DNA of 43,812 nucleotides from an uncultured Ruminococcus sp. (GTDB taxonomy: Bacteria > Bacillota > Clostridia > Oscillospirales > CAG-272): positions 1 to 43,812 of the forward strand of contig CACWLT010000003.1 of the NCBI GenBank assembly GCA_902761695.1. The letters are read 5' to 3'. Positions 25,921 through 33,917 of this stretch are shown here, one piece after another. The translations under genes were made by a program, and so were the position numbers. The notes below the pieces were generated by a model. It ran no database searches. It was not told the DNA's origin and saw nothing but the letters and a program-made list of their open reading frames with translations. The stretch's first letter is position 1. Every line of letters starts with the position of its first letter.

Positions 25921-26800
25921 TCAGCTGTTCCGGGAGGGATCCTCCAGGACGGAGCGGATGGTTTCCTGCATGCGGTCGACGTCCAGGGGCTTGGCGATAT
26001 GGGCCTGCATGCCGGCCGCGGACGCCGCTTCCACATCCTCCCGGAAGGCGTTGGCAGTGACAGCGATGACGGCTCCGGAGCTCTTGACGGAAAAGCGGAA
26101 ATGGGAGGTTTCCAGGGAGATCACCTCAAAGCCCACGAAGGCCCAGGGCGCCATCAGGGTCAGGCCGGGGATCCCGCGCACGGGGTTATGGAATCCGAAA
26201 GCCGGGACAGCCGCGATCTGCGCGAGGGGCAGCTTTACCGCCATGGTCACCGCGATGGCCGCCACGCCTGCCAGGGTCAGCACGGCCAGGCCGGTCTGGG
26301 AGCTTCTGCAGAAGGGGCTTGCCGCAGATGGCCATGGTCCCGATCAGCACGAGAATGCCCACGGAGATGAGGGCCTCCCGCAGGCAGAGGTCATATCCGG
26401 CGATCCGGTACGAGGGTCCCCGTTCCACAACGGCGCTGAAGAGGGCGCGGCAGAGGACAGCCAGGGCGGTGGCGTTCTGGGGGATCAGGGCCAGACAGGA
26501 GAGGCAGAGGAACCATGCGCTGAGGAAGGCGTGTCCCCGTCCGAAGGCCTCTCCGGCATAGACATAGACGCCGCCGATCCCGGGATGACGGCTCATGAGG
26601 GAGGCGTAGTCGGCCCCGATCACGCCGATGATCAGCATGCTGAAGGCCATGGCGATGGCTGTGCCCGCGGGACCGGCCGCCGGAAGGAAGGTGGTTCCCG
26701 GCATGACGAAAGCGCCCCATCCGATGATGCAGCTCATGGAAAGCGCCCACGCGTCCATGCCGGACAAGTATCTGGCCAGCCCGTTTTTCTGTTTGTTCAT
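25921..26800 (-). pseudogene. Decayed APC amino-acid permease fused to a receiver-domain tail
   Basis: The N-terminal part (26800 downward) is a clear APC-superfamily permease: SCIIGWGAFVMPGTTFLP, GGVYVYAGEAFGRGHAFL and several hydrophobic helices through TMAICGKPLLQKL. There the frame breaks at a CCC run (26298-26300 on the plus strand, GGG); removing one C restores L-Q-K-L-Q-T-G-L-A-V-L. The permease continues as LPLAQIAAVPAFGFHNP and APWAFVGFEVISLETSHFRF, then jumps in frame at about 26070 to AVIAVTANAFREDVEAASAAG, the last third of a CheY-like receiver with its conserved K in HIAKPLDVDRM. Half the permease helices, any kinase core and the receiver's phospho-acceptor half are missing. It is best read as a large internal deletion plus frameshift in a permease-kinase-receiver gene. 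Confidence 0.75.
26298..26300 (-). other. Frameshift site in the permease remnant
   Basis: On the minus strand CTGCAGAAGCTCCCAGACCGG shifts the permease from one frame to another. One C fewer in the CCC run would give a continuous APC-permease reading. It could be a natural mutation or an assembly error in a short homopolymer. Confidence 0.65.
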
Positions 26801-26843
26801 GATGTCTTCTTTCCCAGGCGCGGAAATGCCAATACTTAGTATT

Positions 26844-26872
26844 ATTATAAGCTAACCCGGGAGGGATTGCAA
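26844..26872 (-). promoter_or_regulatory. SigmaA-type promoter of the permease remnant
   Basis: On the minus strand TTGCAA (26867-26872) and TATAAT (26844-26849) are 17 bases apart, 44 bases before the ATG at 26800. Although the gene it drives is broken, the promoter looks intact and could supply the hybrid kinase operon downstream. Confidence 0.7.
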
Positions 26873-26934
26873 TACAAATTCTCAAAAAAGAGGGGGAAAC
26901 CCCAGGGAGCTCCGTCGGTTTTCGTCACGCTTTA

Positions 26935-26963
26935 TTGCATTTTTGGGGAGGCTGTGCTACAAT
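26935..26963 (+). promoter_or_regulatory. SigmaA-type promoter of the CotH lipoprotein gene
   Basis: TTGCAT (26935-26940) and TACAAT (26958-26963) are separated by 17 bases, giving an mRNA leader of about 80 bases. Confidence 0.6.
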
Positions 26964-26975
26964 ACAGCTGAAGAT

Positions 26976-27024
26976 CAGGGCTGAAAACCCTGCGGCCTGA
27001 CGGGATCCATGCCCCGTGTCGGGC
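26976..27024 (+). promoter_or_regulatory. Structured 5' leader of the CotH gene
   Basis: Two stems follow the promoter. The first is CAGGG/CCCTG with a 7-base loop (26976-26992). The second is a longer stem, GCCTGAC (26995-27001) with GTCGGGC (27018-27024), with an inner GGG/CCC. They end about 10 bases before AAAGGA. I recognise no known riboswitch; structure is seen, function is inferred. Confidence 0.4.
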
Positions 27025-27049
27025 GCGGAGGGGGCGGAAAGGATTATCT

Positions 27050-28972
27050 ATGGTGGGAAAGACGTTTTCTTTCGGGAAGGCCGGCGCGGTGATGCTGGCG
27101 GTGCTTCTTCTGGGCTTGTCCGGATGCCGGTCGGGAAAGCCGCCGATCAGCGTCGATCCGCAGGGCGCGGCCGTGCAGATCGCCCGGGAACAGACTGCCT
27201 CTGCCGATCCGGCGGGCGCTGATGATACCGGGGATGCGCACTCTGCTCCGTCCGAGGATGAGGAGGCCGGGGAGAATTCCGGGGTGACGGCCAGGGCGGA
27301 ATACGCGCCGGTATTCTCGCTGAAGGAGGGATTCCTTGACGGGGAGGGAGAGCTCGTTTTATCCCTGCCCGCCGGTGCTCCCGTCAGCGCGCGGATCGCC
27401 TGGACGGACGACTGCTCCGAGCCGGCCAAAGGGTCGAAATCCTATTCCGCGCCCATTCCGGTGGGGCGGGAGGAGGCCACGGTGATCCGCGCCGTCTGTC
27501 TCGACCGCTCGGGCAGTCCGCTGGGGCCCATCGTCACGCGGACCTACATCCGGGCGCCGGAGGGGCGGTTCAGCACCATGGTGGTGTCCCTGACCACGGA
27601 GAAGAAGAATCTGTACGGCTCGTCGGGCATCATCGATCACCCGACAAATTCCGGGAAGGCCTGGGAGCGGCCCTGCCATGTGGAGATTTTCACGCCGGAG
27701 GGGGAGCGGGTCATCGCCCAGGACGCCGGGATCCGGGTCTTCGGGGGATCCTCCCGGGTGCTGCCGCAGAAATCCTTCCGGCTGGTGGCGCGCAGGGACG
27801 GGTACTACGACGAGATGAAATACGACGGCAAAGGCTCCTTCGCCTACCCCTTCTTCCCTGAACGGACCGTCGCGGCGGGGGAGCACGCGGGCGAGCTGCT
27901 TGAGAAATACGACCGGCTGATCCTGCGCAACGGGGGCAACGACTCCATGCAGGCCACCGCCGCCGATCCCACCGCCATGACCCTGACCCGGGACGCCGCC
28001 GCCAACGCCTTCATCGCCGCCCATTCGGACAAGGTGGCTTATCAGGCCTCCCGGTTCGCCGCCGTCTATCTGAACGGGGAATACTACGGCATTCTGGACA
28101 TGAAGGAGGACATCGGGGACGATTACCTGAAAAACGTCTACGGGCTGGACAAGGATCATGTGGCCGTCATCAAATCCGAGCTGGACACAACCCGGCACTG
28201 CGACAAGCACGCGAACGGGGGCTCCTGCCGCTTCGACGGGGTGTGGTTCTACTACGCTGTGGACAAGGGGGACGAAGGGGAGCTGGACGGGTACGAGGCC
28301 ATGTGCCGGGACGCGCTCTCTGCTCTGGGCGGATCCGGGGAGGAGATGGACGCCGCCTACCGGGCCCTTTCCGAAAAGCTGGACACGGAGAGCTTCATGG
28401 AATACGCGGCGCTGTGGCTCTACATGTGCAACACGGACTGGCCCCACAACAACCTTCGTCTGTGGCGGTACACGGGAGAGCCTGTGGACGGCAATCCGTA
28501 CACGGACGGGCGCTGGCGGTTCGCGGCACGGGATCAGGACTTCAACTTCGGGCGGTACGAATGCCTGGTGCTGCCGGAAATCGACACCCGGGCGGAGCGG
28601 GACAACGTGTCCTTCACTCTGGGGAACTACAGGGACGGGGCTTACACCTACGACGGGAACTATCCGGACACCCTCCACACCCAGGGGCTTCTGGCGCTGT
28701 GCCTGCACAACGGCGAATTCCGGGCGGCGTTCCTCGATTACTGCGAGACGCTCTGCGGGGACGCGGACGGGCTGAAATCCATCATGGACGCTTACCGGGA
28801 TCAGATCGCCGGGGAGGTCCCGTACCATCTGGACCGCTGGGCGGGGACCGTCGACGGCCGTCTCACCCCGGAGGTCTGGATGCGGAACACGGAAGCCATG
28901 AAGACCTGGGCGGACGAGCGCCCCGACGCCTTCCGGAGCCATCTGGACTTTGTGCGGGAGAATTTCGGGTAA
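27050..28972 (+). CDS. CotH-kinase-family lipoprotein
   Basis: The 640-residue protein has a lipoprotein signal (hydrophobic core about 11-22, lipobox LSGC, C26), so it is anchored outside the membrane. An acidic, Ala/Ser-rich linker (about 35-80) leads to a beta-sandwich of CHB_HEX_C type (about 85-165, ARIAWTDDCSEPAKGS). The CotH kinase domain follows (about 185-560): RVFGGSSRVLPQKSFRLVAR, LILRNGGNDSMQATA, NGEYYGILDMKEDIGDDYL, YMCNTDWPHNNLRLWR and ARDQDFNFGRYE. CotH proteins phosphorylate secreted proteins in spore coats, but non-sporulation CotH lipoproteins are common in fibre-degrading Clostridia, some with cellulosomal parts. AAAGGA precedes the ATG, and a terminator follows. The target is unknown. 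Confidence 0.9.
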   Translation: MVGKTFSFGKAGAVMLAVLLLGLSGCRSGKPPISVDPQGAAVQIAREQTASADPAGADDTGDAHSAPSEDEEAGENSGVTARAEYAPVFSLKEGFLDGEGELVLSLPAGAPVSARIAWTDDCSEPAKGSKSYSAPIPVGREEATVIRAVCLDRSGSPLGPIVTRTYIRAPEGRFSTMVVSLTTEKKNLYGSSGIIDHPTNSGKAWERPCHVEIFTPEGERVIAQDAGIRVFGGSSRVLPQKSFRLVARRDGYYDEMKYDGKGSFAYPFFPERTVAAGEHAGELLEKYDRLILRNGGNDSMQATAADPTAMTLTRDAAANAFIAAHSDKVAYQASRFAAVYLNGEYYGILDMKEDIGDDYLKNVYGLDKDHVAVIKSELDTTRHCDKHANGGSCRFDGVWFYYAVDKGDEGELDGYEAMCRDALSALGGSGEEMDAAYRALSEKLDTESFMEYAALWLYMCNTDWPHNNLRLWRYTGEPVDGNPYTDGRWRFAARDQDFNFGRYECLVLPEIDTRAERDNVSFTLGNYRDGAYTYDGNYPDTLHTQGLLALCLHNGEFRAAFLDYCETLCGDADGLKSIMDAYRDQIAGEVPYHLDRWAGTVDGRLTPEVWMRNTEAMKTWADERPDAFRSHLDFVRENFG

Positions 28973-28998
28973 AGCCTTACCCTCTCACAGCAATAAAT

Positions 28999-29037
28999 GA
29001 ACCGCTGCTTCGGTCATGAAACGGCGGTTCTCTTTTT
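28999..29037 (+). terminator. Rho-independent terminator of the CotH gene
   Basis: GAACCGCTG (28999-29007) pairs with CGGCGGTTC (29022-29030), nine pairs including one G-T, followed by TCTTTTT. Confidence 0.87.
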
Positions 29038-29087
29038 GTCGTGATTTTGTGCAAAAGGGAGATTATTACTTTTGTTTGATTATGGTA

Positions 29088-29116
29088 TTGACAATAGTTA
29101 TTTTTCGTGGTATAAT
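29088..29116 (+). promoter_or_regulatory. Perfect consensus promoter pointing antisense into the methyltransferase gene
   Basis: TTGACA (29088-29093), a 17-base spacer and TATAAT (29111-29116) match the sigmaA consensus at every position. Transcription would begin near 29123 and run into the 3' end of the convergent RNA methyltransferase gene, whose stop codon is at 29133. No sense-strand gene follows. The surrounding 70 bases are markedly AT-rich for this genome. Confidence 0.82.
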
Positions 29117-29132
29117 ACCTGTAAGATACCCT

Positions 29133-29990
29133 TCATTTCTGATTGAGCTCCCAGAACGCCACCGCTGCGGCAGCCGCCACGTTCAGGGAGTCGACGCCGT
29201 GGAACATGGGGATCTTCACGGTGTAGTCGGCTAAGCGCACCGTCTCCGGTCTCAGTCCCGTGCCCTCCGTGCCGAGGATCACCGCCAGCTTCTCCGCCGC
29301 CTTCAGACGGGGATCCCGGATATCCGCCGTGTCGTTGGACAGGGCCATGGCCGCGGTCCGAAAGCCCATCTGCCGGAGAAGCTCCATGCCCCGCTCCGGC
29401 CAATCGTCCCCGTTTTCGCCGGACCGGTTTCCGGTGATCCGCGTCCAGGGGATCTGAAAGACCGTGCCCATGCTGACCCGGGCCGCGCGCCGCAGGAGGG
29501 GATCGCTGCACCGGGGCGTCACCAGCACCGCGTCCATGCCGAGGGCCGCCGCGCTCCGGATCAGGGCCCCTACGTTTGCGGCGTCCATGATGTCCTCGAG
29601 CACCGCGATGCGCCTCGCTCCCGCGCAGATCTGCTCCGGCGGGGGCAGAAGAGGACGGCGCATCACCGCCATGACGCCCCGGGACAGGGAAAAGCCCGTC
29701 AGCGCGGTCAGAAGCTCGTCCTCCCCGGTGTAGAGCGGAATATCGCCCCATTCCCCGGACAGGATCCGCTCCGCCAGGTCACGGGAAGCGCCGTTCAGCT
29801 GGCTCCGGTCCATGAGGAAGGAGAGGGGCGTGAGGCCGGCTTTGAGGGCGAGGTCCACCACGGTGCGGCTCTCCGCGATGAAGACGCCCTTCTCCGGATC
29901 CCGGCGCGAACGGAGCTGGTTCTCCGTCAATCGGGCATAAGGGGCGAGGGCGGGATCGTTCGGGTTTCGGACAGCGACGGGTTTCTGCAT
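29133..29990 (-). CDS. SpoU/TrmH-family RNA 2'-O-methyltransferase
   Basis: The 285-residue enzyme would use S-adenosylmethionine to methylate a ribose 2'-OH in rRNA or tRNA. An N-terminal substrate-binding part (about 1-105, EKGVFIAESRTVVDLALKAG) precedes a SPOUT catalytic domain. All three SpoU motifs are visible: NVGALIRSAAALGMDAVLV (motif 1), LAVILGTEGTGL (motif 2) and VDSLNVAAAAAVAFWEL (motif 3), which form the trefoil knot. GGAGG lies just upstream of the ATG. It is a housekeeping-type gene standing alone, with a MITE-like element immediately upstream at 30055 and an antisense consensus promoter at its 3' end. The exact target nucleotide cannot be told from sequence. Confidence 0.93.
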   Translation of the reverse strand: MQKPVAVRNPNDPALAPYARLTENQLRSRRDPEKGVFIAESRTVVDLALKAGLTPLSFLMDRSQLNGASRDLAERILSGEWGDIPLYTGEDELLTALTGFSLSRGVMAVMRRPLLPPPEQICAGARRIAVLEDIMDAANVGALIRSAAALGMDAVLVTPRCSDPLLRRAARVSMGTVFQIPWTRITGNRSGENGDDWPERGMELLRQMGFRTAAMALSNDTADIRDPRLKAAEKLAVILGTEGTGLRPETVRLADYTVKIPMFHGVDSLNVAAAAAVAFWELNQK

Positions 29991-30054
29991 GGTTTCCTCC
30001 GGATGGGTTTGTCCGCGGGCGGCGGCAGGAGTAGTATAATGGGGAGGGCGGGAT

Positions 30055-30267
30055 GTAAAGGGGACTATAAATCAGCCAAGACAAGGACAGAACGCCGATT
30101 TAAACTTTCGCAGATGCCGACGGACACTTCTTCCACCGCAAGCGGTCCCCCTCCCTCCCAGAGGGAGATGTCAGCTGTGCTGACTGAAGGAGTGTCTGAA
30201 AGGGTTTATTATTTAGACAGCAAACTAAGGTCAGCATGCAGACTTGCTGACGTAAAGTCCCCTTTAC
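30055..30267. mobile_element. MITE-like element, copy 1 (213 bp)
   Basis: The element begins GTAAAGGGGACT and ends AGTCCCCTTTAC, a perfect 12-bp terminal inverted repeat that extends imperfectly to about 28 bp (both ends carry TCAGC about 16-20 bases in). Inside are a CTCCCTC/GAGGGAG hairpin and a TCAGC/GCTGA hairpin. It has no coding capacity, and is closely related to 34010-34498. I see no clear target-site duplication. It is best seen as a non-autonomous miniature element moved by a transposase encoded elsewhere. Confidence 0.8.
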
Positions 30268-30321
30268 CTCTATGACTCTGCGGCAAAAACGATTTTTTCG
30301 CCATTCCTTTTTATTTTTCTC

Positions 30322-30350
30322 TTGACAAACGGAACTTTATATGTGATAAT
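30322..30350 (+). promoter_or_regulatory. Promoter of the propeller-SBP lipoprotein gene
   Basis: TTGACA (30322-30327) and GATAAT (30345-30350) are 17 bases apart, and TGT before the -10 makes it extended. It lies 35 bases before the ATG at 30385. Confidence 0.78.
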
Positions 30351-30384
30351 TGTCGTGTGAAGAAAAATCACGGGAGGGTGCGCC

Positions 30385-32838
30385 ATGAATGCGGGGAAGA
30401 TAACGGGGACTGTGAAAAAATGCGCCGGACGGGAGAGAATCCGGGGAGGCTTTGGCGGAGGTAGATGTGGGAGATCCCGGGAGCTGCGGCTTATTCCGGG
30501 TCTGCTGGCGGTTCTTATCCTGCTGGCAGGGCTTTGGGGATGCCGGAGGGAGGAGAGCGATCCCGTGACGCCGGGGACCGGGCCGCGATTCGAGGGGACT
30601 GCCCTGCCCGCGCCGGAGGATATGCTGGACATACAGTCCGCCTTCTGGGACGAGGAGGCGGGGGAACTGTACTGTCTCGCGTTCGGCATGGACTCCGTGC
30701 CGCTGCCGGAGGGCGGATTCGGGCGCTCGATGCGGTGGGAGATCCTCACGGCGGCGCCCGGCGGGGAGGAGATCCTGCGGGAGGAGGTGCTGCCCCTGGA
30801 TCCGCTGGCCTCCGTTTTTGAGGCGGCGATCAACCGGGACGAGGCGTTCTTCCTGCTCACCCACGTGCGGGACGCCGGGCAGGGGGACGAGCCGCGGGAC
30901 ATCTTTCTCGGGCGGTATGACCGGGAGACGGGGGAGGCGGCGGTCAGCGAAAGCATCACGGCATACTTTCCCACGTACAGCTACTGGAACGAGGCTTTCT
31001 GGGCGGGGACGGACGGGACGCTCTATGTGGGCGCGGGGCGGGAGGTTCTGCGCTTCTCGCCGGACTTCCGCTATCTGGGCTCCGTACCCGTGCCGGGCGA
31101 CGTCTGCGCGCTGGGGCCGGACGGGGACGGGGGCTGCGCGGTCTGCGCCGATCTGTTTCAGGGGGATACGCTGTACCGGTGCGTATATTACCTCGACGCG
31201 GAGAAGGGTGAATGTTCGGAGCGGTTCCGGGTGGAGAGCTGGGAGGGATGCGGCGGCCCGTGCTTCGCGCCGGGGAGGGATCTCTATCTGGTCGACCGGG
31301 CTGGGATCTGGGGCGTTCTGTCCAAGGAGAACGGCGGGAGCGGGTTGCCGGAGATGGTGATGGACTTCACGGCGTCGGACGTGATCCGGGAAAATTCTTC
31401 TCTGGGCGGGATCATCGACGCGGACCGGATCGTGATGGTGGAGCGGAGCATGGACGGGGAGCAGAACTGGATCCCCTCGCCCGTCCTCTACACCCGGGCG
31501 GAGGAGAGCGATCTCTCGGGCGTAACGGTGCTGACGCTGGCCTATGACGTCTCGGATCCCCGGCTGACCTCGAAGATCGTCGCGTTCAACAAGACAAGCC
31601 GGGACATCCGGGTGACGCCGCTGGATTACGCCCGGGAGGAGGCGGGGCGGCTGGCGCTGGACATGGCGGCGGGGCTCATCCGGCCGGACATTGTGGTGAC
31701 CTCCCCCGACGGGGATTCCGCGCGGATGCTGTACGAGAAGAAGCTTTACACGGATCTGACGGCGTATCTGGAGAGGGACGAGGAGCCCGGGGGACTGAGC
31801 GGGGAGAATCTCCTCGGGGCGGTGAAGCACGCCTTTGACGACGGGGAGGGCGGTCTCTGGGGGCTCTCCACGGGGTTCAGTCTGGTGACGCTGGCGGCGC
31901 GGCGGGACATGCTGCCTCCGGACGCGGCGGCACGGGGGTGCTGGACGCTCACGGAGATGACGGACTTTGCCGCTTCCCTGCCCGAGGGGGTGGATTTCAT
32001 GCGGATCCCCTGCCGGGAATACTTCGCGGCGGTGCTTGAGGCGTCGGAGGGCTTTACGGAATTCATCGACCGGGAAGCGGGCGTCTGCTCCTTCGACAGT
32101 CCGGGGTTCCGGCGGGTGCTGGACTACATGCTCTCCCTGCCGGGGATCGAGGAGCTGACGGCGGCCGGCTTTACGGATGACGGGACGGATTATCTGCCGT
32201 ACATCGAAGGAAAAGTCGCCATGCGGGACGTGACGATCCAGTCGCCGGGGGAGGTCATGGGGCTCGAAACGCTCTTCGGCACGGAGGACTATGTGCAGAT
32301 CGGCCTGCCGACGCCCGTCCGGCGGGATGGGGCGGGGATCCGGGCGGACATGAAGGACGCGGTGGTCATCACCTCCTTCAGCACCCATCCGGAGGCGGCC
32401 TGGAAAGCGGTCGGGGCTCTCGTCGGGGGAGACATTCCCACCACGGTGAGCATGGACGGCGCGCCGCGCGATCCCATCCCGCCCCTGCGCTCCCAGCTGG
32501 AAAAGATGATCGGGGCGTACCGGGCGGGGGACATGGAATTCCGGTTCTATTACGACGGGGGAGCCGTCATGAAGCACGGGGACCGGGAGCATCCCACAAA
32601 TCCCGGGGAACTCGACAAGCCGGGGATCGTCTCCTTCTTCACGGAGGAGGCCGAGGCGGAGCTGATCTCCATCCTGGACCGGGCGGGCGCGCCGATCATG
32701 GGAGCGTCGGACAGGGAGATTCCGGCGATTATCGGGGAGGAATTATCCGCGCTCTTCGCCGGGTCCTGCACGGCTGAGGAATGCGCGCGGCGGATCCAGT
32801 CCAGAGCCGGGATCCGGCTGGCGGAGGCAAAAAAATAG
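30385..32838 (+). CDS. Lipoprotein: beta-propeller-like domain plus ABC solute-binding domain
   Basis: The 817-residue protein has a long basic N-region (36 residues), a hydrophobic core and a lipobox ending LWGC (C53), so it is membrane-anchored outside. Residues about 65-370 alternate short strands with acidic turns (LYCLAFGMDS, IFLGRYDRETGE, GTDGTLYVGAGREVLRFS, CYYLDAEKGE-like repeats), as in a beta-propeller. From about 378 a type-1 extracellular solute-binding domain begins: VTVLTLAYDVSDPRLTSKIVAFNKTSRDI, RPDIVVTSPDGDSARMLYEKKLYTDLTAYL, GLWGLSTGFSLVTLAARRDML. GGGAGGG lies 6 bases before the ATG. No ABC permease is in the window. It may capture oligosaccharides for a distant transporter or act as a sensor subunit. 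Confidence 0.85.
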   Translation: MNAGKITGTVKKCAGRERIRGGFGGGRCGRSRELRLIPGLLAVLILLAGLWGCRREESDPVTPGTGPRFEGTALPAPEDMLDIQSAFWDEEAGELYCLAFGMDSVPLPEGGFGRSMRWEILTAAPGGEEILREEVLPLDPLASVFEAAINRDEAFFLLTHVRDAGQGDEPRDIFLGRYDRETGEAAVSESITAYFPTYSYWNEAFWAGTDGTLYVGAGREVLRFSPDFRYLGSVPVPGDVCALGPDGDGGCAVCADLFQGDTLYRCVYYLDAEKGECSERFRVESWEGCGGPCFAPGRDLYLVDRAGIWGVLSKENGGSGLPEMVMDFTASDVIRENSSLGGIIDADRIVMVERSMDGEQNWIPSPVLYTRAEESDLSGVTVLTLAYDVSDPRLTSKIVAFNKTSRDIRVTPLDYAREEAGRLALDMAAGLIRPDIVVTSPDGDSARMLYEKKLYTDLTAYLERDEEPGGLSGENLLGAVKHAFDDGEGGLWGLSTGFSLVTLAARRDMLPPDAAARGCWTLTEMTDFAASLPEGVDFMRIPCREYFAAVLEASEGFTEFIDREAGVCSFDSPGFRRVLDYMLSLPGIEELTAAGFTDDGTDYLPYIEGKVAMRDVTIQSPGEVMGLETLFGTEDYVQIGLPTPVRRDGAGIRADMKDAVVITSFSTHPEAAWKAVGALVGGDIPTTVSMDGAPRDPIPPLRSQLEKMIGAYRAGDMEFRFYYDGGAVMKHGDREHPTNPGELDKPGIVSFFTEEAEAELISILDRAGAPIMGASDREIPAIIGEELSALFAGSCTAEECARRIQSRAGIRLAEAKK

Positions 32839-32951
32839 TGCGGGGGCGTGATTGAGAAGGGTGGAAGAGGCTGACTTTCTTCCTGGGGGGGAGGCGCATT
32901 GAGCTTCCCGCTTTCGTCCGCTGACTTGTCGGTCTGTTTTGAGGCGCGGTG

Positions 32952-33917
32952 TCAGCCCTTATAGTGGCGGTATTTTTCCACGGCGTCGAGAACGGCGGCC
33001 ATGTTTTCCAGGGGGATCTCGTAGTTGAGCTCCACGTTCAGGCCCAGGGCGCCCTCGGGGAGGTAGAGGCCCTCCACGCAGGAGCCCACGTGGTCGAAGA
33101 TCTGAGAACGGGTGGCCACGGGAAACAGCTGGCGGTCCAGGTCCAGGTTGATGGGGATGACGCGCTCCTCCCGGCAGACGCGGATCAGGTTGTCCAGGCC
33201 GTTGGCGCGGTACTGGGGGTTGATGATGTCCACGCCGCACTCCTGCAGGTCCGGCATGATCTCCCAGATACAGCCGTCGGTGTGCATATAAATGAGCTGG
33301 GAGGGCTTATAGGCCTTGATCATGCCGTAGAGCTTGCGGAAGCAGGGCTTCATATACGTTCTCCAGCGGTCCGCGCCGATGGCCAGGCCCTTCTGCATGC
33401 CCAGATCGTCGCCAAAGTAGACCAGCTCGCCCATGCGGGGCAGGATGGCGGCTACCTGATAGATATTATATTCCAGGACCTTATCGATGAGGGTGCGGAT
33501 GGTCTCCCCCTCCTCGGCGAACCAGACCATGACGTTCTCGAAGCCGCACAGGTCCAGAAGGCGCAGGTACATAAAGCCGTGGGGGAGGCGGCCGTCCCGG
33601 CAGTCGGGGATCTTCAGGGCATAGACGTCCTCCTCGTCCTTCACCGGATGGCCTTTCACAATAGCCTCGTTCCCGGCGTGCTCGTTATGCCATTCACATC
33701 CCCACTCGTCGATATAGATGCCCTTGCGGTAGCTGGGGGCCAGGTTGTCCTCCACCCGGGAGAGGTCCACCTTCATGCCGCCGAAGAACTGAGGGTACTG
33801 GTCCACGAGACGCTGCAGCTCATCGCCGTACTTGATCCACGCGGCGGGAAGGATGCCGACGGAAACGGGGATGGTATCGGGGGATTCCATGCGGATGGCT
33901 TCGATCAGATTGGACAT
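32952..33917 (-). CDS. Second URO-D-like superfamily protein
   Basis: The 321-residue soluble protein is shorter than its relative at 14252-15496 and only distantly similar. It shows the barrel pattern of URO-D/MtaA-like proteins: VMVWFAEEGETIRTLIDKVLEYN, MKPCFRKLYGMIKAYKPSQLIYMHTDGCIWEIMPDLQECGVDIINPQ, and NLDLDRQLFPVATRSQIFDHVGSCVEGL. The segment YMHTDGC is where methyltransferase members place metal-binding His and Cys. N-terminal TIPVSVGILPAAWIKYGDELQRL is typical of the non-HemE subgroup. AAGGTGAAAGC precedes the ATG. It stands between a solute-binding lipoprotein gene and a glycosidase gene. The reaction is unknown. Confidence 0.8.
   Translation of the reverse strand: MSNLIEAIRMESPDTIPVSVGILPAAWIKYGDELQRLVDQYPQFFGGMKVDLSRVEDNLAPSYRKGIYIDEWGCEWHNEHAGNEAIVKGHPVKDEEDVYALKIPDCRDGRLPHGFMYLRLLDLCGFENVMVWFAEEGETIRTLIDKVLEYNIYQVAAILPRMGELVYFGDDLGMQKGLAIGADRWRTYMKPCFRKLYGMIKAYKPSQLIYMHTDGCIWEIMPDLQECGVDIINPQYRANGLDNLIRVCREERVIPINLDLDRQLFPVATRSQIFDHVGSCVEGLYLPEGALGLNVELNYEIPLENMAAVLDAVEKYRHYKG

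Larger units (their letters stand above)
29991..30384. other. 394-base divergent intergenic region with a MITE-like element
   Basis: It lies between the start codons of the methyltransferase and the propeller-SBP lipoprotein. It holds the element at 30055-30267, an AT-rich stretch, and a good promoter at 30322-30350. On the minus strand a TATACT (30033-30038) could be the -10 for the methyltransferase, with TTTACA from the element end at a short 15-base spacing. No gene is visible. Confidence 0.5.

Noticed and set aside
26970..27049. Cyclic-di-GMP or mini-ykkC riboswitch in the CotH leader
   Set aside because: The two stems lack the conserved loop motifs of these classes.
32839..32951. Terminator between the convergent lipoprotein and URO-D-like genes
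   Set aside because: Only a loose GGCTGAC/GTCAGCC inverted pair is visible, without a compact stem or T-tract.
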